Positions 31,609 to 41,362 of a stretch of DNA of 60,000 nucleotides are shown in pieces; positions within the stretch are counted from its first letter, which is position 1, and every line of letters starts with the position of its first letter. The notes under the pieces are model-generated. The model did no database searches. It had not been told where the DNA came from and worked only from the letters and a program-made list of their open reading frames with translations. This DNA comes from Takakia lepidozioides (taxonomy: Eukaryota > Streptophyta > Takakiopsida > Takakiales > Takakiaceae), in the NCBI GenBank assembly GCA_030704615.1, contig CM060732.1, positions 75,003,053-75,063,052 on the forward strand, in the 5' to 3' direction. Both the position numbers and the translations under genes were made by a program.

Positions 31609-32977
31609 TACGTGGATAGCGGCGCTACCAAGCATGTCACTGGCAATGATAATTTGCTTAGTGATGTCAAGAAAGGAGATGAAAATATCAAGGTCAAAAC
31701 CGCTGGAGGAAACTCTCACGATGTTGCTGGGGTGGGCAACATTACTCTCTCTCAAAAATACTGCAATAAAAAAAGAAGTTTTGTACGTTCGGGGTGTATC
31801 AAAGAATTTATTGTCTGTCATTATTTTAGCAGATAAGGGATTCCAACTTCTTTTCAACGATCAGCATGTCTATCTCTTGAATGCTTCGTTCAAAGTTCTA
31901 ACCAAAGGGACTCGAGATCAATCAAACGGTCTGTACAAACTGACTGTGTCTAGGGAATTCTTCTTGGGATCAGTGACTAACACAATCAATCTCAGTAGAA
32001 TCTGACATCTTAGGTTTGGGCATTTAAATCACAAAAGCTTACATCTGATGCATGAAAAGGGTCTCGTCACCAGTCTACCAAAGATTTCTCCTGCTGACTC
32101 AGCATGTCAGGCTTGTGCACTAGGTAAGCAAAGTTGTCAGAAAGCTCCCAGGAAGAGTTTATACCATAAAGTCCAACCTTTTGAACTGATCCATACAGAT
32201 TTGTGTGGACTATTTTTTGTCAAATCTTTGTGTGGGGCTTACTACATTTTGACCTTTATCGATGACTACAGTCGCTTTGGCTAAGTCTACTTTCTTCGGA
32301 AGAAAAGTGAGACACTCACTCATTTCCAGCATTTTCATGCGAAGGTCTTGAGACAATTTAACATGTCAATCAAAGTCTTACGATCAGATAAAGGAGGGGA
32401 ATACAGTTCTCTCTTATTCTCTAGTTTTTGCAAAGAACACGGCACTTAGAGGCAGTTTACGCAAACTAACACACCGCATCAGAACGGTGTAGCCGAGCGT
32501 AGAAACAAAACCTTGTTAGAAAAGGCAAGAAGTCTGGCCTTCGGTGCTAATTTCCCAGCTGCTCTTTGGGCCGAGGCCATCAACACTGCAAATTATCTGA
32601 CAAACATATCTCCTACCAGGGCAAATGATGATATCACTCCCTATCAAAAATTATACGGACAGGTCCCTGATGTCAAACATCTTAGAGTCATTGGTTGTGA
32701 ATGTTTTGTTCACGTTAACACTCAGAAGTCCAACTGGTCACCAAAGTCCAGGAGCTGTGCACTGCCAGCATACGATACATCCACGAAGGGCTATAGATGT
32801 TTTTGTCCAGAGTTGAACAAAGTTACAGAGTCTAAAGATGTCATTTTTTCTGAAGATCACATGAGCTTCATGCCGGTTACAACCAGAACAACGATTGAGG
32901 ACCTTGCAACAACTGTATTCTGCCATCTACCGCAGACTCCAATACTACCAGGACCAACCAGCGGAACAACAAGTTGA
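31609..32977 (+). pseudogene. copia protease, GAG-pre-integrase and integrase
   Basis: The protease active site is YVDSGATKHVTGN at 31,609. The pre-integrase block, with GHLNHKSLHLMHEKG and the CQACALGKQ part of the zinc motif, lies at about 32,010-32,130. The integrase core follows: first Asp in ELIHTDLCGL, then a diverged block around VLRSDKGGEYSS with the second Asp, and the Glu region TPHQNGVAERRNKTLLEKAR. Stops at 32,282 and 32,446 and a shift near 31,790 break the frame. The sequence ends after the integrase C-terminal part (KDVIFSEDH). RT is missing. Confidence 0.88.
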
Positions 32978-33099
32978 CGTACCCTATTTCGACCAAGGCG
33001 CTGAAACTTGTCAAGGATGAGAACATGACTGAACACAAACAAGAGATCAGACTAGAGGTACAAGACTAGACAAGAAGTCAAGGTCGGCGTGGCCGAATG

Positions 33100-33625
33100 C
33101 ATGGTGGGTAAACATGAATCAAGATGATATTTATAACAATGGACAAAAGTACAAGATACTGGAACTTGACTCGAATACTGGAATGCTGGAAATTGGACTG
33201 GCGTACCAGATTCTGGAAACTGAACTAGAGTACTGGAAGCTGGACTGGAGTACTGGGACTGGGAACAAGAGTAGCTTGAACTTGTGTTGGCGAGACTGAA
33301 GAGTGTCCAGTCTCGCCTCCTATATATATTAGCTACTAAGAAGTTCCCTAAGAAGCTTCCCCTATAGAGGTTTCTTGATGGAGAAGCTTCTTTAAACAAA
33401 GGAGGTATCTTGATGGAGAAGTTTCCTCCAAATGAAGCTTCCTGAGCAGTTTCCCAAGTTACTCTTGGTAATTTGATAAACTCCCGGTAATTTGATAACT
33501 AATGGTAAATCATGGTAGATCATGATAAATCACGGCAAGTCATGATAACTTCCGATAACATGGTAACTTGGTAACTTCTTGTATTTACTCCTGGTAGGAT
33601 TCTCTGGGCTATGTCCGTGACATCA
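33100..33625 (-). repeat. 3' LTR of the chromovirus
   Basis: On the minus strand a purine tract TAGAGGAGGGGG is followed by TGATGTCACGGACATAGCCC, a typical chromovirus LTR start. A minus-strand TATA box (AATATATATA, 33,321-33,330) lies about 300 bp in. Degenerate repeats of about 23 bp, based on TACTGGAA, occupy 33,150-33,260. The other end is not defined, because no second LTR is present. Confidence 0.6.
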
Positions 33626-33871
33626 CCCCCTCCTCTAGCGCCGAGTTCCTCGAGGAGCGGTAAAATCTTGGACTTGCTTAGAGTTGGAGAAAATCCAAAA
33701 TCCGGCGAATGGTACTTGCCAAGTATTCGGCTCTTCGTTCTTGACTCAAATGATTTATATAGTGGGTGATTCTTACCTCAACAAAAGAGCACAAACAAGT
33801 TCTATTTTTCAGATAAAGCTGCAGCAGTATATAGGTCATTGCAACCATCGATGGTGTCCAACACCTTGAAC

Positions 33872-34153
33872 TTAGGACCACGCAGTGATTTGAGTATTCT
33901 GATTTTCGAAGCTGTCTTCAAACAAAATTTCGTTGCCTTCTGGGTCCGAAGCCTCAACCTCCAATAGAATTATCAGACTTCGAGTAGGCTCTACTTGCCG
34001 TCGTACGGGGTCCAGACGAGGAAGTACGCGTCGCATTGGTGGCCCATCATCTCGAGAGCGTCGGCGTGATGTTGAAGGTCGTGAGAGTCGGAACGGCTGA
34101 TCTGGTAGTTGGGTAAGTGACAACTCCAATGTATCTGGTTCCTGTGACTCCAT
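33872..34153 (-). CDS. Small ORF behind the chromovirus pol, unknown
   Basis: A 93-codon ATG frame between the pol end and the 3' LTR. It starts MESQEPDTLELSLTQLPDQP, is rich in Arg, Ser and Pro in the middle and acidic near the end. A minus-strand TATA box (GTATATATAG, 34,191-34,200) lies 37 bp before the ATG, so it may have its own promoter. No membrane segment is seen, so it is not an envelope gene. It might be an accessory protein or an unrelated exon; the family is not recognised. Confidence 0.35.
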   Translation of the reverse strand: MESQEPDTLELSLTQLPDQPFRLSRPSTSRRRSRDDGPPMRRVLPRLDPVRRQVEPTRSLIILLEVEASDPEGNEILFEDSFENQNTQITAWS

Positions 34154-34332
34154 GCTGCCAATACAAGATGCAAGAGTGCTGGAAGTGTAGCTATATATAC
34201 TGATGTGTGGTGCTCATCCCTCCTTAGAGTGCATCAGGTACATTGAATGTGGAGTCTTCACATTGAAGCTAACTTGGCTGACATCATTGTTGTGATGTCT
34301 TATTGACGTGTAGCCCGGGGCTTGGCTGGATA

Positions 34333-35830
34333 TCATTGATAAAATTCTTGGACTTTGTCAGATGCATTGGCGAGGTTGGATGAAGATTCCCACGTTCGTT
34401 CGCTGATGTCGTAGCCTTTCCAATGTACGAAATACTCAAGACGTTTATACTTGATGCGAGAGTCTAGGACTTCGTCGACTTCATACTTAATTTCCTGATT
34501 GAATTCGATTGGTGGAGGTGGTACGAAGACTCTCCCTGGAATATTCGATGGATGATACAACTTCAATAATGAAATATGAAAGACTGGATGGATGCGCATA
34601 CTTCGTGGGAGGTCAAGCCGAAAACTGACCTGATTTATTTGTCGAATAATTTTGAATGGTCCCAGACGTTGATAATCCAACTTCCTTGATGGACGCAAGG
34701 TTTGTATGTCCCGTCGAAGAAGCCACACACGATCTCCGACCTTGAACTGAGGTTGGAATAATAAAGTCCATAGACACGGACGAGCATGGACCCTTGGGGG
34801 AATGGGTAATAGTTGAAGAAGGTCGTAAGGTCGATGTCGTGGTCCCTTCGCTCTAGCACACGTGTCGCAAGATTTTATAAATTTTTTCACGAGTTTCCAC
34901 ATCTGCGGCCACTAATAGTCCCTGGATATCAATTCCATTGTTTTGTTCAAGCCGAAATGTCCTACAGCCGGAAGATCATGACATGTTTGAAGAATTCGAA
35001 GTCGTGTAGGTCCTGGAGGTACATAGAGAAGTCCCTTGAAATAAAGTAAGTCATCTTTGAATTCGAAGTCGTTTGTAACATGTGGGTTGTCTCGAGGTCA
35101 ATTTAGTTAACTTCGTAGTGTCGTAGCAAATTGGTCGCTTTTCAGTGCTTCCTGAATCTCCTTTATGATCTCTGCATCGTCATAGGTAGACATGGATAAC
35201 ATATTCAATTGGAGATTTGCTGGTTTCAAGATGATGGATTTTTGTTGGTCGAAAGCTGTCTCCCCCTTTTTCGGCGCAAGATATGATCGTCGAGAAAGAG
35301 CATCGGGTTTCCCTTAAAGATGTCTGGGGCGATAGGTAATAACAAAATCAAACCTTGCTAGTGACATACCCCATCTGGCTTGACGTCGATTCAAAACACG
35401 AGCACTCATAAAATATTCGAGGTTTTTGTGATCGCTGTAGACAGTGATATGATGTTTAGTTCCTTCCAGTAGATGACGCCACTCCTCAAAAGCATCGATG
35501 ATCGCTAGAAGTTCTTTGTCATGGATTTCATAATTGATCTCTGTAGCGAAAAATTTGCGAGAACGAAAACCAACAGGGTAAAGTCTGTACCGTATTGAGA
35601 CTGTATAGCACCAAGTGCAAAGTCCGATACATCTGCTTCCAAGAAGAATGGTTTAGATGGGTCTATATGTACTAGTATTGGAGCCGTTGTAAATGTCTGC
35701 TTCAGCCTTTCAAATGTCTGGTCAGCCTTCTCGTCCCATACAAATTTGTCCTTCCCTGTGAGTCGTGTCAATGGTGCAGCAATTTTGGAGTAGTCCTTGA
35801 TGAAGATTCTGTTATGTATGGGGAAGTCGG
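34333..35830 (-). pseudogene. RNase H, integrase remains and chromodomain
   Basis: Read on the minus strand, it begins with the RT thumb FIKDYSKIAAPLTRLTGKDK. RNase H follows with [18 protein letters not shown] and [20 protein letters not shown]. The integrase zinc part FIKSCDTCARAKGPRHRP jumps directly to the integrase C-terminal part FKVGDRVWLLRRDIQTLRPS, so the DDE core has been deleted. A chromodomain closes the protein: YEVDEVLDSRIKYKRLEYFV, HWKGYDISERTWESSSNL. The chromodomain binds methylated H3 tails and directs integration in related elements. Several stops and shifts occur between 34,900 and 35,505. Confidence 0.88.
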
Positions 35831-35839
35831 TGCGCGGGG

Positions 35840-36255
35840 ATGTCGGGACCTGCATTTTCGGTTCTATAATTCTGGTTCGGTGTAGGTTCGGGCAAGGTTC
35901 AGAATACTCCGCTCATTCTCTCCGCGCACAGCTCACCGCTCATGCATTTTCAATCCCCGACTACCTGGAGAGAATGAAGACTCTGATCAGGAAGCTACCT
36001 CAAGCACCAGGTGATGCAAAAATCATGGTTCATCAACGGACTTCGTCCTGAATATGTAACCATGGTTACAGTCATGCCTAACAACACTTTGGCTCAAGCA
36101 GTAGGAATTGCAAAGAAATTAGAATTGGGATTTCATCAGAGCAGAAGTAAAGATTCCAAGGATCCCTTGGAAGAAGAAGACTCTGATGATGAAGAAAAAC
36201 CCAAGCAAAAGAAGAAAGAAGTGATTGACAAAACCACTTTGGATCAGAACACTAC
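35840..36255 (+). pseudogene. Ty3 gag fragment
   Basis: A plus-strand gag capsid segment: AHAFSIPDYLERMKTLIRKL, then after a one-base shift near 36,010 WFINGLRPEYVTMVTVMPNN and LAQAVGIAKKLELGF, followed by a Lys/Glu-rich linker. Both ends are cut. It joins the minus-strand chromovirus at about 35,830 and the CpG-rich block at 36,255. Confidence 0.8.
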
Positions 36256-36960
36256 AGGAAAGGGGGGCCTTTGCGACGCCGCGGCCACGCCGCCGCGTTG
36301 GGAAAACGACCATTTCGGACCCGGGGCCGGTGCCGAATTTGTGACGCTCGGCCGTCGCCCGTATGCGGGTCGCGAGCCCCCGCCCCAACTCCCGCGACTG
36401 CCGGACGTCGCTTTTCGGGCGGCAAGGGCCTCTTGCGAGCGACGTCTCGCCGTCGCTACCCTCCAGCTGACGACATTGGTGGGGCGACAGTGCAGCGTTG
36501 CATCCCTTTTTTTTTCTAACCTGCCCGGGAGTCCCATCCTAAAACCCAAAAACACGTGGCGTGAGCCGGGTGGTACGCCAAACGACTATTGGGCGTGGCA
36601 AAAAACAGCATGAGCAGGAGTCGGACTCCGCCACGCCCGGGCGTGGGTTTGCGCGACGCTCTGGCGTCGCGCACTTTATATTTAATCAAAAAATAAAAGA
36701 GCTAGCGCAGGTAAGGTGACGGGCTCCGCGACGCCATTGCGTTGCGGTTTGCGACCCTCGGACCAAAAAAACACGTCGCAGGGGGTGACTTAATTTACAA
36801 CGCTTGGCCGTCGCGGCTTGTGACCCCCGCCCAAAAAACCTTTCGCAGGGGGTGTCTTCATTTACGACATCCGGCCGTCGCGGCTTGCGACCCCCTCCCA
36901 AAAAACACGTTGTCAATTACGACGTCATGCAGTCGCGAGGCCAGCCTGGTGGGGGGGTTT
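36255..36960. repeat. CpG-rich block with tandem repeats and palindromes
   Basis: A sharp change to GC- and CpG-rich sequence. Three tandem units of 67-68 bp start at about 36,763, 36,831 and 36,898 and share CCAAAAAA, CGCAGGGGGTG and GGCCGTCGCGGCTTG. A perfect 16-bp palindrome CCACGCCCGGGCGTGG (36,631-36,646) lies next to a hairpin with a 10-bp stem TGCGCGACGC and loop TCTG (36,650-36,673). No real coding frame is seen; the frames of 80-200 codons come from the high GC content. It may be part of an unrecognised transposable element. Confidence 0.8.
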
Positions 36961-37213
36961 GGGGGTTGATTTGGGGGTAAATTGGGGGTGGTTTTTGTTT
37001 TTTGCCTGGTTTTGTTTTTGGGGATGGGAGACCTTACAGCTTTTTTATTTCTCTGATTTAGCAGGTACACAATTGAGCAAGCATGAATCGAGGGTGAGGA
37101 TGGTGCGACACATGAATAAGATGGAAGATGGAAAGATAGAAATATATTTACAGGAAATGAGCTGAAAAGCTCACAAGGGTTCAGTAGGCTGACCCTGGGA
37201 CCTACATAGACTA

Positions 37214-38465
37214 GGACTAGCCATCCTCATCCTCATCCTCATCCTCAGTGGAGGACTCAGAGCTATCCGATGAGCCTGATGACTCCGCGCCCTTTGCCAG
37301 AGCACCTAAATGAGGCGGCGTTCCCCTAAGTCCCACAGAGCTCTCATTCAATCCCTGGCCATGACCCCCGACCTCATCCATACTAGTGCCCTGTAGTACA
37401 CTCATCCCCTCCGTGTTGGCCATGTTCTTCATGAGGGATTGCCAACCATGCTCCTTGGCGTAGTTGTACTCTACCGGAGATGGCTTCCTCTCAAACGCAC
37501 GTTGCTACACATGCCACAAATTAAAGTCAGTTCTTCGCGATGATGGAGCGAGAAAGAAGACATAACAAAATCCATAGGGAAGTACGACTTACAAATCGCA
37601 AGATAAAACCCTTGGATCCGCCGGCGCCCCACTTGTGTGTGGATTCGTGTTTGTCAAGGCGGGTTGTTGTTGCTTCGCGTGCCCAGTCAAATTTGGCCTT
37701 GTTTGCGGCATCATTCTCTCCCGCAATGAGTGCATCCTACGATACCTATGCACCCCCTCCCCCCCAACAATTAGTGAATTACACACATACGTTGCATCGA
37801 ATCCACCTCATTTAATACACATGCGACAAATGGAAGGTGAAATGATTCAGGATTTGCCAACCTGTGTAATTCCATAAGGTGGTTTGGGTATGGCCCCCTT
37901 TTCCATTGCCCTCCAAATGATCTGTCTGGCATGGTACCTCCTGTCCTTCAAGTTTCGCCCCACCATCTTCATCACCTTGTGTCACTCCAATTGCCCGGAA
38001 ACCGGCGGTCTAACTCACGGGCATACGCCCGCTTCGCGCCAAAGTGCTGATCAGCCCACTTGATGTGCAAATGGAACCACCTCATTGCGAGTTCGAAGGC
38101 TGGCTTCTTCATAGCCTCCCAGAACGCACTACAGGGGTCACCATGGCGATTCACCTCCACCAGTGGCACCACGATCTTTGCCAACTCCACGTCTTGTATC
38201 GCCAAGGCCATGTTCTTCTTCCCACCCTCTCCCTTCTTTGTAGCCTCCTTCCCCTACTCCTTTGTTACCCCACTGCCCTCCCCCGCATGCACACTCACCC
38301 CTTCCTCTCCATGGGACTTCTTCTTCTTCTTTTTTTCCTTCCCCTTCTCCACGACCATCTCCTTCCCCTTCCCTGTTTGATTTCCTCTTGCACTATAGCC
38401 ATCTTTTTCACACTCTCTCTATAGGCAAATTGCTTGACAGGAGGTCCCTCAGTCTCAATGTCATG
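37214..38465 (-). pseudogene. Unidentified spliced gene fragment with acidic C-terminus
   Basis: Minus-strand coding-like segments run in order: HDIETEGPPVKQFAYRESVK and a Lys/Arg-rich run (38,300-38,465), then MALAIQDVELAKIVVPLVEV through WFHLHIKWADQHFGAKRAYA to FPGNWSDT (37,972-38,211). Next comes NLKDRRYQARQIIWRAMEKG (about 37,900-37,960), then CNSLIVGGEGVHRYRRMHSL (37,589-37,786). After a plausible intron (GTAAGT...TGTGTAG, about 37,508-37,589), the last exon QRAFERKPSPVEYNYAKEHG ends in a Ser/Asp/Glu tail encoded by an ATCCTC repeat. At least one stop and one shift interrupt it. I do not recognise the family; a DNA-transposon accessory protein is possible. The upstream end is cut by, or fused to, the Ty3 element at 38,461. 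Confidence 0.45.
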
Positions 38466-39714
38466 CTGTAGGATTCTTCCCAAGGTCAGAAGCTCCAAGA
38501 CTGAACACATCCAGGTTGTGAGCTATCAAGGTCTCAACTTGTTTCTTTTGGGCTTCCTCAAGTAAGGGGTTAAGTTTGATCTCACCAAGGACTTTGCCAA
38601 GGGCTTCTATTTCTTGAGCATTGAGTCTATTCTTGAAGCTCATGGCAGGAGAAGAGTGGCTGGAAAAAGCAGTGACCAGATCTGATTGATCATGGACAAT
38701 GCCTAAGGCTTCAAAATCAAAAGCAGGCTGGACTTCACCAATCTCTTCTAAGGGACGGGAAGAAATTCTAGCAAGCACTTGCCCCTTCTTGATGGTCATA
38801 GGAAACCTTTCAGGATTGGCTATAAGAAGCTTGACTTCATCTTTGTAACCTCTATCAAGAACCCCAGTAGCAACAAGACAATGCTTTAAGGTAGTAAGCC
38901 TCCTCCATCCATCAACCTCAAGGTAGTGTCCATTAGGACAAAGATAGGCCAATTGGGTCTTGACCACTCTCTGGCACATAGATGGAATAGTGACATCACA
39001 TGGAGCTCTAATCAAAGTACTGTTCTTTTGCACCACAATGGGAGCACCAGACTTTTGACCAAAGCTAGGTACATGCCACTCATACATCAAGGCAAGATCT
39101 GGCTTGTATTTGTAAAACTCCAGCCAAGACATGTTGTGGTGGGTCCTTTGCCTTACCTCCCTTACCATGGCTTGAACTTGGGAAAGGTTGGCAGTAGCAG
39201 TGCCTACATGCATCTTGACAGTCTTGAGAGGCACTATGACTTCATGTCCTTCTCCATTGGGAAATCTTAGGGAGTTGTCACCAAGGTTGATGGTAGCTTG
39301 AGCCCCTGTCATCCAATCCAATCCCAACAAGAACTGGTCTCCTACTGTAACTATGCAAGTAATCAAGACCTCTTTCTTGTGAATTCTAATAGGGACAGTG
39401 ACCAGCCCCAAGGGCTCATACCTTGACCCATCTGCAATGATGACCTCCATGCCTTGTGCAGGGGTCAACTTGAGGCCCAAGACTCGACTCGCTACCTGCA
39501 AAGGGATGGTAGACATGGTTCATCCAGTATCTACAACATATGGAAAACTCAAATGATGCATATGATATTGTGTGATCAAGGGACTTATGTCAGGCACTTG
39601 ACATTTCTTGGCTAGTTCACAATGCAAAGCCTTAAAGTTAGTTGACAACATGACCCTCTTCTTACTTGCATCAACAGGGGTGCTCCTTCCCATGACCTCT
39701 TGTCCCCTGCCCAA
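38461..39714 (-). pseudogene. Ty3 protease and dUTPase-like linker
   Basis: The protease active site FPYVVDTG is followed at once by a TGA stop (39,517-39,519) and then TMSTIPLQVASRVLGL in the same frame. The flap and second half follow (MEVIIADGSRYEPLGLVTVP, VTVGDQFLLGLDWM). A 351-codon frame continues with a dUTPase-like region, VTIPSMCQRVVKTQLAYL through TGVLDRGYKDEVKLLIAN to MTIKKGQVLARISS. That region resembles motifs III-IV of dUTPases (GVIDxxYxGxV...KKGxRIAQ), a feature seen between protease and RT in some Ty3 elements and retroviruses. The usual Gly/Ser-rich motif II is not obvious, so catalysis is doubtful. The frame ends at 38,461 just where RT should begin. Confidence 0.75.
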
Positions 39715-39734
39715 GAGATCTTTTTAGTTTAAAT

Positions 39735-41343
39735 GTGTGTAGCCAGCCTGGTTGGAAGATTCTACCTGAGCATAGCCCTCACAGTCAGGATGTCATACCT
39801 TAGTGTAATGCTCATCACTGCCACAAATATAACAAGGAGCAAACTTCCTCTCATAAGTAGCCCCTGTTTGTGTCTTACCTCTGAACCCTCCACCTTTACC
39901 TCTCTGCTGATCTCTGGGTTTGTATCCAGCTCTTTGCTAGTCTCTGGGTCTCCATTCAGTCCTCTGCTGATCAGCCTTCAAGGCTGCAAATTGAGTAGCT
40001 ATGCTTTTTCCCAACTCACCCACAGTGTGAGCCAATTCTTGCAAAGCAGAGTCACTAGACTCAGATCCTACAGGAGAGGTCTCTCTCTCATCAAATGTGG
40101 CGGCCATGGTGTCTTCATGATCCATATAAGGGATCTGAAATTTCACATGGTGTCGCCTTTGCTTTGCTTCAGCCAGGTCCCTAAGCTTAAGACTAACCTC
40201 ATGCAACATCTCATCACTATCCTTGAAAGTACGACGTTGTCCCCAGGCTTTCACTTCTGCTGGCATGCCTCTCAAGAAGTGTTGTCTTCGCAACCTCTCC
40301 CTAATAACAACATCTTCAGGCACTTGTTCAACAGCAGCAGCCCTTAGATCTAAAAAGTATTGCCAAAGAGACTCACCCTCTTTGTATGGCCGGCCACAAA
40401 GTTTGTCAAGGCTATCCAAAGGCCTCTCTGCAGGCTTAAAGATCATAAGGGCTCTTCTTTTAACCTTGGCCCAAGTCAGGTTAGCAACATGCAACAAATC
40501 ACTAGCTTCTCCTTGCATGCTCATGCGGAATGTACCTATCATGACCTCTTCTGTAGCTTTGTTCATTTGAGCACTGACTTCAAACAATTCCAGAAAATTC
40601 TCTATCGTCTTTCCCATGTTATACTCAGGATAGGCATAAGTAATCACTGGTGCTACATGGTATACATGACCAGCATCTACATGTCCCTGAAAAGCCACTG
40701 CCTGAATTCCCAAATTATTGTGACTTGACCTCGCACCTCCATGCTCATGAACTGCCATCCCTCCCATAGCCCGAGAGAGTGGTAATATAGTAGGTGGGGT
40801 ACTGGACCATGACTGAAGAGCTGGTTGACTTTGTGCAAGCACTTGGCTTCGCACAGGGCCAGACCAAGCGGACTCACTAGCCACGTACAAAGGATGAGAT
40901 GCACGAGAGGAGGTGACAGGCATACCTTGAAATTGAGGATTGTCATGCAAGGAAATAGGCCTCAATTCTGCCGGTGGAGCGGAACTCGAAACTAAGATGC
41001 TAGGCTGACTTGCAAGTGACTCCCCTATGTGATCCAAGCCGTCCATCCATCGTGCATGGAAATCCATGGCATACAGGCTGGCCCTCGTATCACCTGCAAC
41101 ATCCAAGTTTTCCCGAATTCTACCACCCAAGCCAGGTCTGGTGCTAGTGGCTGCCGCAGGTCCAAGACCATTGGAAGCCCTAACCTGATTTCTACCATCA
41201 ACCCCACTAAATCCTTCTTCCATTGATACCAAATCTGACTCTACAAAAGTCCTATGTCGAGGCTCAGTGACTGGAGATAACACATGAGCATATATCCTAT
41301 TTCTACCTGAACGCAACCAACGGCTATTGGGCGAGTTGGACAT
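39735..41343 (-). pseudogene. Ty3 gag with damaged zinc knuckle
   Basis: A 468-codon ATG frame (41,343 down to 39,937) begins MSNSPNSRWLRSGRNRIYAH. The capsid-like part includes NMGKTIENFLELFEVSAQMN, MIGTFRMSMQGEASDLLHVA and GESLWQYFLDLRAAAVEQVP, the retrotransposon gag pattern. It ends at a stop at 39,937, then continues in frame to a zinc knuckle CYICGSDEHYTKV whose last Cys codon is a TGA stop (about 39,794-39,796). A basic Arg/Gly region lies before the knuckle. Apart from the stops the capsid frame is long and intact, so inactivation is recent. Confidence 0.85.
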
Positions 41344-41362
41344 TAGTTAGGAATCACCACCT

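Larger units (their letters stand above)
30265..32990 (+). mobile_element. Ty1/copia retrotransposon, 3' truncated
   Basis: The order is LTR, tRNA-Met-type primer site, gag, protease, then integrase, which is copia order because integrase precedes RT. The element stops after integrase; no RT, RNase H or 3' LTR is present before the next element's remains near 33,100. Several stops interrupt the frame (about 30,909, 31,091, 31,606, 32,282 and 32,446). It is a dead fragment. Confidence 0.9.
33100..35830 (-). mobile_element. Chromodomain Ty3/gypsy element (chromovirus), 5' truncated
   Basis: Minus-strand remains of a chromovirus. RT is cut at its thumb at about 35,810, followed by RNase H, a damaged integrase, a chromodomain, a purine tract (33,626-33,637) and a 3' LTR. 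Gag, protease and most of RT are gone. The truncated end abuts a gag fragment of opposite orientation. The left LTR border is uncertain. Confidence 0.8.

Noticed and set aside
33150-33260. CRISPR-like short repeats
   Set aside because: They are degenerate 23-bp tandem repeats in an LTR of a eukaryotic element, without spacers or cas genes.
33872-34153. Envelope gene behind pol
   Set aside because: The 93-codon product has no signal peptide or membrane segment.
36011-36613. 200-codon plus-strand frame running from gag into the CpG-rich block
   Set aside because: Only the first 80 codons are gag-like; the rest is chance reading of GC-rich repeat sequence.
36631-36680. Helitron 3' terminus
   Set aside because: There is a hairpin, but no CTRR end follows at the right distance and no RepHel protein is encoded.
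38044-38424. Plus-strand frames of 106-126 codons rich in Phe, Pro and Ser
   Set aside because: They are antisense to the Lys/Arg-rich minus-strand fragment and reflect a CTT/TTC run.
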